Positions 25,756 to 34,020 of a stretch of DNA of 43,820 bases are shown piece by piece; the first letter of the stretch is position 1, and every line of letters starts with the position of its first letter. Source of the stretch: Clostridia bacterium (GTDB lineage: Bacteria > Bacillota > Clostridia > UBA1381). The translations under genes were made by a program, and so were the position numbers. Below the pieces are notes generated by a model, which was given only the letters and a program-made list of their open reading frames with translations, had not been told where the DNA came from and did no database searches. The DNA is taken from assembly GCA_017935675.1 (NCBI GenBank), contig JAGBHE010000056.1, positions 1 through 43,820 on the forward strand, read 5' to 3'.

Positions 25756-26598
25756 ATGAGAATTATTGAGGATACACTGATTATTGACGCTGTGGAGAAG
25801 ATGTGCATAAAGGCAAATTGTAAGCTTAATGAGGATATTAAGCAGAAAATAACCGAGGGTATGGAAAGCGAGATATCGCCTGTCGGGAAATCGGTGCTTT
25901 GTGATTTGCTTGAAAACGCAAGAATAGCTTCGGAGAAAACAGTTCCCATTTGTCAGGATACGGGAATGGCTGTATTTTTCGTTCAGATAGGAAAGGAGCT
26001 GCATATAAGCGGAAGGAGCCTTAACGACGCTGTAAACGAGGGAGTGAGACGGGGCTACACAAACGGATATTTGCGCAAATCTGTAGTTGAAGACCCGCTG
26101 AGGCGTATTAATACAAAGGATAATACCCCTGCGGTAGTTCACTGTGAGTTTACGGAGGGCGACAGGCTGAGAATTGTTTTTGCCCCGAAGGGCTTTGGCA
26201 GTGAAAACAAAAGCGCCCTTAAAATGCTGAACCCCTCAGACGGCAGGGAGGGTGTTATAAGCTTTGTTGTTGAAACGGTTGAAAAGGCGGGGGCAAATCC
26301 CTGTCCTCCGATGGTTGTCGGGATAGGCATAGGCGGAACGATGGATAAATGCGCTCAGCTTTCAAAGCTTGCCCTGACGCGCAGTGTAACCGAAAGAAAT
26401 CCCGACCCGTACTATGCACAGCTTGAGGAGGAGATAACCGGACGGCTGCAAAGGCTTGGAATCGGCCCCGCCGGGATGGGCGGAAGCACAACCGTGCTCG
26501 GTGTAAATATTGAAGTATTTCCAACGCATATTGCAGGACTGCCTGTCAGCGTGAATATAAGCTGTCATGCAACACGCCACGCAGAGGTGATAATATGA
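25756..26598 (+). CDS. Class I fumarate hydratase (or tartrate dehydratase), alpha subunit
   Basis: A 280-residue protein covering the N-terminal half of class I [4Fe-4S] fumarases. Family motifs are [13 protein letters not shown] (C66), AFELTEGD-like [27 protein letters not shown] and the ending [18 protein letters not shown]. The Cys residues in CQDTG, NPCPP and MDKCA are candidate cluster ligands. In two-subunit enzymes the beta subunit is normally encoded next, but here the cca gene follows with an ATGA overlap and no beta gene is in the window. The ATG is the only usable start, because a TAA precedes it in frame. AAAGGAG is 14 bases away, a long spacing shared with two other genes here. 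Confidence 0.85.
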   Translation: MRIIEDTLIIDAVEKMCIKANCKLNEDIKQKITEGMESEISPVGKSVLCDLLENARIASEKTVPICQDTGMAVFFVQIGKELHISGRSLNDAVNEGVRRGYTNGYLRKSVVEDPLRRINTKDNTPAVVHCEFTEGDRLRIVFAPKGFGSENKSALKMLNPSDGREGVISFVVETVEKAGANPCPPMVVGIGIGGTMDKCAQLSKLALTRSVTERNPDPYYAQLEEEITGRLQRLGIGPAGMGGSTTVLGVNIEVFPTHIAGLPVSVNISCHATRHAEVII

Positions 26599-27953
26599 AC
26601 ATTCCGCGGTATGCCCTTGCTGCGGCAGCCCGGCTTGATGAAAACGGATATGAGGTGTTTTTTGTGGGCGGCTGCGTAAGGGATATGGTCATGGGAATAA
26701 AGCCTCATGATTATGACCTTGCAACAAACGCATTGCCGGAGGAAATCAAGAAATGCTTTCCTGATTTTACTACGGTTCTGACCGGCGAGAAGCACGGCAC
26801 GGTATGTGTTGTGTCGGAAGGTGAAAATATTGAAATAACAACCTACAGAAATGACGGTGAATATTCTGATTTCCGCCATCCGGAGACCGTAAGCTTTACT
26901 AATTCCCTTGAAAAGGATTTAAGCCGCAGGGATTTTACCGTGAACGCAATGGCGTACAGTGAAAAAACGGGTCTTGTTGACCCTTTCGGCGGCAGGGAGG
27001 ATATAGGGAGAAAAATTATACGCTGCGTAGGTGTGCCGGAGAAAAGATTCGGGGAGGACGCCCTGAGAATTCTTCGTGCACTGAGATTTTCCGCACGGTT
27101 CGGGTTTAAAATTGAGCAGAAAACAGCTGCTGCAATACGGGAAATGAAGGAGCTGATTTTAAAAGTGTCGGCAGAACGGATTTTTTCTGAGCTGTGCGGC
27201 ATTATAACGGCTGAACATGCTGAAAAGCTTTTGCTTGATTTCCCGGAGGTTATAACTGTTGTTCTTCCGGAGCTTTCGGCTTCTGTAGGCTTTGAGCAGA
27301 AGAATATCCATCATTGCTATGATGTCTATACACACACCGCAAAGGTTGTATCCGGCTGTCCGCCGGACACAGCGCTGAGGCTTGCAGCATTGTTTCATGA
27401 CTGCGGAAAGCCTTCCTGCTTTTTTATGGGAGACGATGGTCAGGGACATTTTTACGGACATGCTTCAGCCGGTGCGGAGCTTGCCGGCGAAGCCTTGACA
27501 AGGCTTAAAAGCCCGAATAAAATCAAATCGCTTGTATGTGAGCTTGTAAAGCTTCATGACAGGGAAATCGTAAATACAAGACGCGCCGTAAAAAGATTTA
27601 TGAGAGCAGCATCGCGGGAAGCGGCAGAACGGATTTTTGCTCTTAAAAAAGCCGATAATCTTGCTCTTGCGCCCGAGTATCATTCAAGGACGGAGCTTAT
27701 CCGTGAAACGGAAAACACCATGAAAAGCATTGTTGAAAATCAGGAGTGCTTTTCACTGAAACAGCTTTGTATTAACGGAAACACACTTATTGAAAACGGC
27801 TTTGAGCCGTCAAGGCAGCTTGGTGAGATTTTATCAGCTCTGCTTGACGCAGTAATTGACGGAAGAGCGGCAAATGAAAAAGAAGATCTTCTGCGTCTTG
27901 CGCAAGAGCTCAGGGCTCAGGGAACACACCCTCAAGTCCAAAGTCCGGAATAA
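26595..27953 (+). CDS. cca: CCA-adding tRNA nucleotidyltransferase with HD domain
   Basis: A 452-residue class II enzyme that builds or repairs the 3' CCA of tRNAs. The catalytic domain has FFVGGCVRDMVMG and the metal-binding HDYDLAT. Flexible-loop and neck motifs follow: RRDFTVNAMAYS, then ALRILRALRFSARFGF. The C-terminal half contains an HD phosphohydrolase motif (LAALFHDCGKPSCF) near residues 260-275. The start overlaps the fumarase stop as ATGA, so translation is probably coupled. The last 14 codons overlap the convergent radical SAM gene by 44 bases, so the C-terminal tail is constrained by both frames. Confidence 0.93.
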   Translation: MNIPRYALAAAARLDENGYEVFFVGGCVRDMVMGIKPHDYDLATNALPEEIKKCFPDFTTVLTGEKHGTVCVVSEGENIEITTYRNDGEYSDFRHPETVSFTNSLEKDLSRRDFTVNAMAYSEKTGLVDPFGGREDIGRKIIRCVGVPEKRFGEDALRILRALRFSARFGFKIEQKTAAAIREMKELILKVSAERIFSELCGIITAEHAEKLLLDFPEVITVVLPELSASVGFEQKNIHHCYDVYTHTAKVVSGCPPDTALRLAALFHDCGKPSCFFMGDDGQGHFYGHASAGAELAGEALTRLKSPNKIKSLVCELVKLHDREIVNTRRAVKRFMRAASREAAERIFALKKADNLALAPEYHSRTELIRETENTMKSIVENQECFSLKQLCINGNTLIENGFEPSRQLGEILSALLDAVIDGRAANEKEDLLRLAQELRAQGTHPQVQSPE

Positions 27954-28806
27954 AGGATTCTTCTGCCGAATCACCATCCTGAATATAGGCATTTTCGATT
28001 CCCGTACCGATTGCAAAATCAATAACGTCGTCATATTCTTCAGCAGTCAGTTTGCGAAGCAGCTCCGGATAGGGGCTGTTTTTTATTACGGGGGTATATT
28101 GGCTCATTATGCTGTACACAACTTCATTTCCGTATCTGCCAAACAGGTACTCGATCACTGCCTTTGAATCGTCTGTATGACCGGGAAGCACAAGATGACG
28201 GATTATTGTGCCGGAGATAAGCCTTTCGTTTTCGTCAAAAATGCATTTGCCTGTTATGCGGAACATTTCATCAATGGCGGCAGATGCCCTTTCAAAGTAG
28301 TCCGGGCAGGCTGAAAATGCTGATGAAAGCTCAGAGCTTATGTATTTCAGATCCGGCAAAAAAATATCGACAAGACCCTCAAGGCTTTTTATCGCAGAAA
28401 CTGTTTCGTAAGAGCTTGTATTGTAAACAACCGGAAGCCCGAGCCCGTTTTCCTTTGCTGACCGTAGAGGCGGTATAACCTGAGGCAGAAAATGGCCGCA
28501 GGTTATCAGATTTATGTTTTCCGCGCTCTTTTCCTTAAGCTCGAAAAAAATATCATAAAGCCGCTGCGGGGTAATTTCCGCGCCGCGCCTGCCGTCTGAT
28601 ATATCCTTGTTCTGGCAGTAGACGCAGCCGAGGGGACAGCCTGAAAAGAACACGGCGCCGCTGCCGCCCGAGCCGCAGATGCACGGTTCCTCCCAGAAAT
28701 GCAGTGCCGCTCGTGCAACCTTTATTTTGTCGCCCGCGCCGCAGCTGCCGGGCCCTTTGCTTCTGTCAGCACCGCAGAAGCGCGGACATAATCGGCATTC
28801 AGACAT
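27910..28806 (-). CDS. PflX-like radical SAM protein (COG1313 type)
   Basis: A 298-residue radical SAM enzyme. The SAM-cluster motif is CPLGCVYC (C57, C61, C64). The N terminus has extra cysteines (C4, C7, C11, C22, C42, C44) in ECRLCPRFCG and EEPCICG, a PflX hallmark. GSGAVFFSG precedes the cluster. Related to pyruvate formate-lyase activases, the family has no settled reaction. It is the last gene of the tex-CpXC operon, 14 bases after the CpXC gene. It runs 44 bases into the 3' end of cca on the opposite strand. Confidence 0.85.
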   Translation of the reverse strand: MSECRLCPRFCGADRSKGPGSCGAGDKIKVARAALHFWEEPCICGSGGSGAVFFSGCPLGCVYCQNKDISDGRRGAEITPQRLYDIFFELKEKSAENINLITCGHFLPQVIPPLRSAKENGLGLPVVYNTSSYETVSAIKSLEGLVDIFLPDLKYISSELSSAFSACPDYFERASAAIDEMFRITGKCIFDENERLISGTIIRHLVLPGHTDDSKAVIEYLFGRYGNEVVYSIMSQYTPVIKNSPYPELLRKLTAEEYDDVIDFAIGTGIENAYIQDGDSAEESFIPDFGLEGVFPEP

Positions 28807-28820
28807 GTATTCTGCCCCCC

Positions 28821-29486
28821 TTAATTATTTATTCCTTTTATAAGTCTGTCGGCATATACGGCGTCAACCATTTCCCAATCGAAGCTGTAGGGCTTTACAC
28901 CGGAGGCGCGAAGCTGCTGCCATATGGTGTCATAGGTTGATATGGGAGCGCGTGAGGTATAAATCATATTCTCCTTTATATCCCGAACCATGAATTCAAT
29001 CGAATCCTCCTCTTTTTTCCCGAATACGCAGAAACGGTCATCCTGCTTTTCAGGTTCCTGTGATAAAATAAGTAGCTTTATTATTTCTACTGCCTTATCA
29101 TTCAGTCCTGCGTCAAAAATCAGTATTTTTTCCAGCAGACTGTTGTATTCGCAGACAAACCGCAGGTTATAGCCGCTGTAGCCGGAAAGCTCACCCGAGC
29201 CTTTTGAGGTTTCGCGGACATTTTCAAAAAGTCTTTGTTTAAGCTGTTCATCATCACAGGGGCTGAAGGATATCATAAGCTTTTTGTCCTCATCATGATA
29301 AAGCAGAGGTGCGGGAACGAGTCCGGAATGAGAACAGGAGCCGCATTTGAATATATTTACTCTGCCTGACAGAAGATCCGCCTTAAGATCCGGGCTGTCC
29401 TTAACGGTTATTGAATTCCAGACAGTTATTTCCTGAAGCTGTCCGCATGACGGACAGCGTATGGCTTTGCTTGAATTAATGCTCAT
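28821..29486 (-). CDS. CpXC-domain zinc-ribbon protein
   Basis: A 221-residue protein whose N terminus carries two CxxC pairs: C11-P-S-C14 and C48-G-S-C51, separated as in the CpXC domain. They should hold one zinc ion. The rest (about 80-221) is an alpha/beta region without a family I can name. Function is unknown in the literature I know. It is the middle gene of a minus-strand operon, 22 bases after tex and 14 before the radical SAM gene. Confidence 0.75.
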   Translation of the reverse strand: MSINSSKAIRCPSCGQLQEITVWNSITVKDSPDLKADLLSGRVNIFKCGSCSHSGLVPAPLLYHDEDKKLMISFSPCDDEQLKQRLFENVRETSKGSGELSGYSGYNLRFVCEYNSLLEKILIFDAGLNDKAVEIIKLLILSQEPEKQDDRFCVFGKKEEDSIEFMVRDIKENMIYTSRAPISTYDTIWQQLRASGVKPYSFDWEMVDAVYADRLIKGINN

Positions 29487-29508
29487 AAAGTAATCTCCTA
29501 TCCTGCCT

Positions 29509-31656
29509 TTAAAGCTTCATTGTCAGTGAAATTCTGTTTTTCTTGACGTCAACATCAAGAACCTTTACCTTTATAATGTCTCCCACCTGAAGAACCTCGG
29601 AGGGGTGACTGATGTATTTGTCGCATATCTGAGAGATGTGTACAAGTCCGTCCTGATGTACTCCTATGTCAACAAAGGCTCCGAAGTCAATAACATTTCT
29701 GACAGTCCCTGTCATTTCCATTCCTGGCTTAAGATCCTCCATGCTCATAACGTCTGTGCGCAGAACCGGCTTTGGCAGCTCATCGCGGGGATCGCGGCCT
29801 CTTTTTAAGAGGCTGTCGGCGATATCTCGGAGCGTCGGCAGACCTATGCCTGCTTCCTCGGCAAGCCTCGATGCGCCGTAGCTTTTTATTTTATCCTTAA
29901 GCCCGTCAAGGTTCCCGGAAAATACATCCTCCTCACTGTAGCCGAGATGACTGAGAATAATCCCGGCAGCCTCATAGCTTTCGGGGTGAACGGAGGTGTT
30001 GTCAAGAGCAACGCTGCCGTCCGTTATCCTAAGGAAGCCTGCGCATTGCTCAAAGGCTTTTGCACCAAGCTTCGGTACTTTGAGAAGCTCTTTCCTTTTT
30101 GTAAACTTTCCTATTTCGTTTCTGTAGGCTTCAATATTTTTTGCAATGGTTTTATTTATTCCGGCGACGTATGACAGAAGTGACGGGGAAGCGGTGTTAA
30201 GGTCAACCCCTACGCTGTTTACACAGTCCTCCACAACTGCTCCCAGTGTTTCGCCGAGGCGTTTTTGGTTCATGTCGTGCTGATACTGACCTACGCCGAT
30301 GGATTTCGGGTCTATTTTAACAAGCTCTGCCAAGGGGTCCTGAAGTCTTCTTGCTATGGAAACGGCGCTTCTTAAGGAAACATCATATTCCGGAAATTCC
30401 TCAGTGGCAAGCTTGGAGGCGGAATATACCGAAGCGCCCGCCTCGTTTGTCATCATGTAATAAACAGGGCGGTCAAGCTTTCCTATAAGACCGGCAATAA
30501 AAATTTCCGCTTCCTTTGACGCTGTGCCGTTGCCGATTGAAACAAGGCTTACGTTATTGTCTGAAATCAGTTTGCCCACAAGCTTTTCAGCCTTTTCCCT
30601 GTCATGGTTCGGAAGCGTGAAGTAACCTACGCCCGTGGCGAGAACCTTTCCCGTTTCGTCAACAACCGCAAGCTTACAGCCTGTTCTGTAGCCCGGGTCT
30701 ACTCCGAGAACCGTCTGTCCTTTTACCGGAGGCTGAAGAAGCAGGCCTGACAGATTTTTGCCGAATACCTTTATAGATGATTCCTGTGCTGCCTCGGTCA
30801 GCATGTTTCTTATTTCTGTTGCAACTGACGGCGCGATAAGACGGCTGTAGCTGTCCCGAACGGCAGCTTCAACCTGAGGGGCACATGGGGATGAGGGGTT
30901 TACAACTGTTTTCTTGAGCAGATAGTTAAATATAATATCCTCGTCCATTTCAAGCTTAACAGATAAAAAGCCTTCCTTTTCTCCACGGTTAAGCGCCAGA
31001 GTTCTGTGCGGCGCAAGCTTTGAAGCCTTTTCGCTGAAATCATAATAGTTTATATAAACGCTGTCCTCCTCCTTTGCCGCCTTTGAGGAAATTACGGCGT
31101 TATGCATGGTAAGCTCTCTTATTATTTTACGGAACTGAGGGTCATCCGAAACCTCTTCCGCAATAATATCCCTTGCTCCGGCAAGAGCTTCGTCATTATT
31201 TTCAACACCCTTTTCCGCGTCAATAAATGCGGCGGCAGCTTCCTCAGGAACTGTGTCTGCTCCTTGTGCGAACAGAAGCTCTGCAAGGGGAGCAAGCCCC
31301 CTGTCTCTTGCAATGGACGCCCTTGTGCGGCGCTTGGGGCGGAAGGGTCTGTAAATATCCTCAAGCTCGGTAAGGGTTGCAGCGGCGGCGATTGAAGCTG
31401 AAATTTCCTCTGTAAGCTTTCCCTGCTCGTCAATCAGCCTTGCCGTTTCCGATTTTTTATCCTCCAGACTGCGCAGATAGCTTAGCCTGTCAAAAAAGCT
31501 TCTGAGTACCTCATCAGACATTTCGCCTGTTTTTTCTTTTCTGTACCGCGCAATAAAAGGTATGGTATTACCGTCATCAATCAGCTCAATAACATTGTTG
31601 ACCTGATAGTCAGCCAAGCCAAATTCTTCCTTTAAAACGGCTTTGATTTTGTCCAT
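29509..31656 (-). CDS. tex: Tex-family RNA-binding protein with S1 domain
   Basis: A 715-residue protein of typical Tex length. An N-terminal helical region (FGLADYQVNNVIELIDDGNT, PFIARYRKEKTGEMSD) is followed by a YqgF/RNase H-like domain (VLGVDPGYRTGCKLAVVD), helix-hairpin-helix motifs (VGVDLNTASPSLLSYVAGI) and a C-terminal S1 domain (GTVRNVIDFGAFVDIGVHQD, LVHISQICDKYI). Tex is linked to transcription and RNA turnover. The start is the ATG ending at 31656, with AGGAGGT upstream; the ATG at 31707 lies before that site. It is divergent from the mraZ cluster and first in an operon with the CpXC and radical SAM genes. Confidence 0.94.
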   Translation of the reverse strand: MDKIKAVLKEEFGLADYQVNNVIELIDDGNTIPFIARYRKEKTGEMSDEVLRSFFDRLSYLRSLEDKKSETARLIDEQGKLTEEISASIAAAATLTELEDIYRPFRPKRRTRASIARDRGLAPLAELLFAQGADTVPEEAAAAFIDAEKGVENNDEALAGARDIIAEEVSDDPQFRKIIRELTMHNAVISSKAAKEEDSVYINYYDFSEKASKLAPHRTLALNRGEKEGFLSVKLEMDEDIIFNYLLKKTVVNPSSPCAPQVEAAVRDSYSRLIAPSVATEIRNMLTEAAQESSIKVFGKNLSGLLLQPPVKGQTVLGVDPGYRTGCKLAVVDETGKVLATGVGYFTLPNHDREKAEKLVGKLISDNNVSLVSIGNGTASKEAEIFIAGLIGKLDRPVYYMMTNEAGASVYSASKLATEEFPEYDVSLRSAVSIARRLQDPLAELVKIDPKSIGVGQYQHDMNQKRLGETLGAVVEDCVNSVGVDLNTASPSLLSYVAGINKTIAKNIEAYRNEIGKFTKRKELLKVPKLGAKAFEQCAGFLRITDGSVALDNTSVHPESYEAAGIILSHLGYSEEDVFSGNLDGLKDKIKSYGASRLAEEAGIGLPTLRDIADSLLKRGRDPRDELPKPVLRTDVMSMEDLKPGMEMTGTVRNVIDFGAFVDIGVHQDGLVHISQICDKYISHPSEVLQVGDIIKVKVLDVDVKKNRISLTMKL

Positions 31657-31734
31657 TTGTTGAAACCTCCTAAATTTTATAATTTGTTTGCAAAAATTTT
31701 GTAACATTACTGAAAAGAAAATTTAAAAAAAGTC

Positions 31735-31763
31735 TTCACAAATTAATATAAATGTGATACAAT
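31735..31763 (+). promoter_or_regulatory. Distal promoter upstream of mraZ
   Basis: TTCACA (31735-31740) and TACAAT (31758-31763) are 17 bases apart, with a TGA extended -10. It would start a transcript near 31770, leaving a leader of about 265 bases before mraZ or a separate small RNA. Confidence 0.5.
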
Positions 31764-31788
31764 AGATATAAACCCCAAGATGTTGTGT

Positions 31789-31808
31789 TGATATCTGTGC
31801 AGATATCA
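31789..31808. promoter_or_regulatory. Palindrome just downstream of the distal promoter
   Basis: TGATATCTG (31789-31797) and CAGATATCA (31800-31808) form a perfect 9-bp dyad around TG, about 20 bases after the predicted start site. It could be an operator or an RNA hairpin. Confidence 0.5.
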
Positions 31809-31912
31809 TATATATTGTTGTTTATATGACTATGATTATACAGTATTTTAACGCAAATTACAATAAAATCACAAAAAAATAACCTTTTTGAAAAAAATTT
31901 TTAAAAAACATC

Positions 31913-31941
31913 TTGCGTTTTTCTGAAAAATGGAGTAAAAT
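31913..31941 (+). promoter_or_regulatory. Proximal promoter of the mraZ cluster
   Basis: TTGCGT (31913-31918) and TAAAAT (31936-31941) are 17 bases apart, followed directly by the MraZ-type repeats. The rest of 31809-31912 is very AT-rich with no gene. Confidence 0.5.
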
Positions 31942-31976
31942 ATAAGCAAGGTGGAGTAAATGGGAGCGAATGGGTG
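31930..31976 (+). promoter_or_regulatory. MraZ-binding direct repeats
   Basis: GTGGAG (31951), TGGGAG (31961) and TGGGTG (31971) recur every 10 bases, with one more ATGGAG at 31930. MraZ autoregulates by binding short G-rich direct repeats in its promoter region, and this array fits. Confidence 0.65.
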
Positions 31977-32034
31977 AATTTTGAGGAAGCTTACCCAATC
32001 CGCTGAAAGTTTTTCAAGGAGGTGAACGCAGGCA

Positions 32035-32481
32035 TTGAGTACATATTTTGTTGATGAGTATGAAAGACAGCTTGATGAGAGGGGCAGAATAATCCTTCCC
32101 GCCAAGGTGAGAGAGAAGATGGGCTCTGCCGTTTATATTACGCGTTCGCCTGCTGAGCGTTGCCTTCATCTTTATACGGAGGAGGAATGGGAGTCGCTGT
32201 CCGAAAGAATGCGCGCCCTTCCGGTGACTTACGATAAAAACGCGGCGGCATTTGTCAGAATGTTTTTCGGAACGGCTGCCAGCTGTGAAATAGATAAGCA
32301 GGGCAGAATTTCTGTCGGCAAAAGGCTTTGTGAATTTGCGGGGCTTTGCAAGGATATCGTCCTTGTCGGAGTTAATACAAGGCTTGAGATATGGGCAAAG
32401 GAGGAATGGGACAAGTATAATTCCTCTGTTTCCGAAACGGTTATCCTTGAGGGTATTGAAAAATTCGGTTTAATAATATGA
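32035..32481 (+). CDS. mraZ: Transcriptional regulator MraZ
   Basis: A 148-residue protein with two SpoVT/AbrB-like halves: [20 protein letters not shown] near the N terminus and [18 protein letters not shown] near residue 85. MraZ forms rings and binds the G-rich repeats upstream to regulate the division and cell-wall cluster. The start is TTG at 32035, with AAGGAGGTGA about 9 bases before it. It is the first gene of the cluster, 13 bases before rsmH. Confidence 0.94.
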   Translation: MSTYFVDEYERQLDERGRIILPAKVREKMGSAVYITRSPAERCLHLYTEEEWESLSERMRALPVTYDKNAAAFVRMFFGTAASCEIDKQGRISVGKRLCEFAGLCKDIVLVGVNTRLEIWAKEEWDKYNSSVSETVILEGIEKFGLII

Positions 32482-32494
32482 CGGAGGTACCGCT

Positions 32495-33424
32495 TTGGAG
32501 TTTGAACACATATCGGTAATGCCGGGCGAGGTTATCGGAATGCTCGCGGTTAAGAAAAACGGAATATATGTTGACGGAACTCTCGGCGGCGGAGGTCACA
32601 GCCTGGAAATACTTAAGGCAGGTGCCGGAAGGGTTATCGGTATTGACAGGGATACGGACGCGCTTTCTGCGGCGTCCGAAAGGCTTGCACCGTGGCACGG
32701 AAGCTTTACGCCTGTGCATGATAACTTTAAAAATGTTGCCTCTGTGCTTGTTTCTCTCGGAGTTGACGCAATTGACGGGGGACTTCTTGATCTCGGAGTC
32801 AGCTCTTATCAGCTTGATGAGGCTTCCAGGGGCTTCAGCTATATGCATGACGCACCCCTTGATATGAGAATGGATAAGGAGTCGGGCTTCAGTGCATACG
32901 ACGTGCTGAACACATATGATGAAAAAGCTCTTTCAGATATTTTCTTTGAATACGGTGAGGAAAAGTGGTCAAAGCGCATAGCGCAGTTCATTGTCCGCCG
33001 CAGGGAAAAGTCGCCGCTGGAAACGACGGGGGAACTTGTAGAGATAATTGAAAGTGCAATACCGAAGGGCGCACGTGCAGCCGGAGGACATCCGGCAAAG
33101 CGGGTGTTTCAGGCGGTGCGTATTGAGGTGAACGGCGAGCTTAAAATTTTGGAAAAGGCACTCAGGGATTTTGTGCATGTTCTTAAGCCCGGAGGCAGGC
33201 TTGCTGTAATAACCTTTCATTCACTTGAGGACAGAATAACGAAAAACACCTTCAGAGACCTTTGCACGGACTGTATTTGTCCGAAGGAGTTCCCTGTCTG
33301 TGTATGCGGACACAGGGCGCTTGCGAAAGCAGTTACGAAAAAACCGGTTCTTCCGTCCGCGAAGGAGCAGGAGAAAAATCCGCGCTCAAGAAGCGCAAAG
33401 CTGAGAATTATAGAAAAATGCTGA
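32495..33424 (+). CDS. rsmH: 16S rRNA (cytosine(1402)-N(4))-methyltransferase
   Basis: A 309-residue RsmH (MraW). The SAM-binding motif is [12 protein letters not shown] near residue 25-36, followed by [23 protein letters not shown] and the conserved [16 protein letters not shown]. The C terminus has [13 protein letters not shown]. It N4-methylates C1402 of 16S rRNA in the P site. The start is TTG at 32495, with GGAGG 7 bases upstream. Second gene of the cluster. Confidence 0.95.
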   Translation: MEFEHISVMPGEVIGMLAVKKNGIYVDGTLGGGGHSLEILKAGAGRVIGIDRDTDALSAASERLAPWHGSFTPVHDNFKNVASVLVSLGVDAIDGGLLDLGVSSYQLDEASRGFSYMHDAPLDMRMDKESGFSAYDVLNTYDEKALSDIFFEYGEEKWSKRIAQFIVRRREKSPLETTGELVEIIESAIPKGARAAGGHPAKRVFQAVRIEVNGELKILEKALRDFVHVLKPGGRLAVITFHSLEDRITKNTFRDLCTDCICPKEFPVCVCGHRALAKAVTKKPVLPSAKEQEKNPRSRSAKLRIIEKC

Positions 33425-33460
33425 CGGCTCAGCACTATTAAAAGATAAGGAATTGTTATT

Positions 33461-33982
33461 ATGGTTAATGGAAATCTGGCATACAAAAAAGATTTTGTCA
33501 CGAACCCGATAAGACCTGAAAAAACATTAAATAAAGTAACTGTGAAAGCAAAGAATGTTACAGTTGCTAAGAAAGCAAAGGATAGCAGAGAAATGGTACG
33601 CAGACGAGTAACTTTACTCAGAATAATGTATATGGCGGTAATCGCCTTTTCGGCAACCTTTATGATTTCAAAGTTTGTTACGGTGAACGACACTGCGGGA
33701 AGAATACAGTCTCTTAACAAGGAGCTTGCTTCAACCCGTTCATATACAAGTCAGAGAATATTTGAAATGGAGAGAAGCGTTGATTTGAGTGAGGTTGAAG
33801 AAATCGCTTCCTCACGTCTCGGGATGCAGAGACCCGAAAGCTATCAGATGATTTATGTCGATGTGGAGCAGGAGGATGTGTCCGAGGTCACGGCCGGAGA
33901 AGTTGAAGGGGCAAAAAATGAGCTTAAATCCATGTTTTCAAAGCTTGCTCGGAATATTATAGAGCTGTTCAGCATAAAATAA
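33461..33982 (+). CDS. FtsL-like septum protein
   Basis: A 173-residue bitopic membrane protein. A basic cytoplasmic N terminus of about 50 residues is followed by one membrane helix (about 52-70, LLRIMYMAVIAFSATFMI) and an extracytoplasmic coiled-coil region (IQSLNKELASTRSYTSQRIF), then the typical VEEIASSRLGMQRPE motif. FtsL with DivIC and FtsQ activates septal synthesis by FtsW and PBP. Sequence conservation in this family is low. The assignment rests on topology, motif and position between rsmH and the PBP gene. Confidence 0.82.
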   Translation: MVNGNLAYKKDFVTNPIRPEKTLNKVTVKAKNVTVAKKAKDSREMVRRRVTLLRIMYMAVIAFSATFMISKFVTVNDTAGRIQSLNKELASTRSYTSQRIFEMERSVDLSEVEEIASSRLGMQRPESYQMIYVDVEQEDVSEVTAGEVEGAKNELKSMFSKLARNIIELFSIK

Positions 33983-34020
33983 TGTAAGTACGGCTTAACT
34001 CCCGGGGATAGGTTAGTGAG

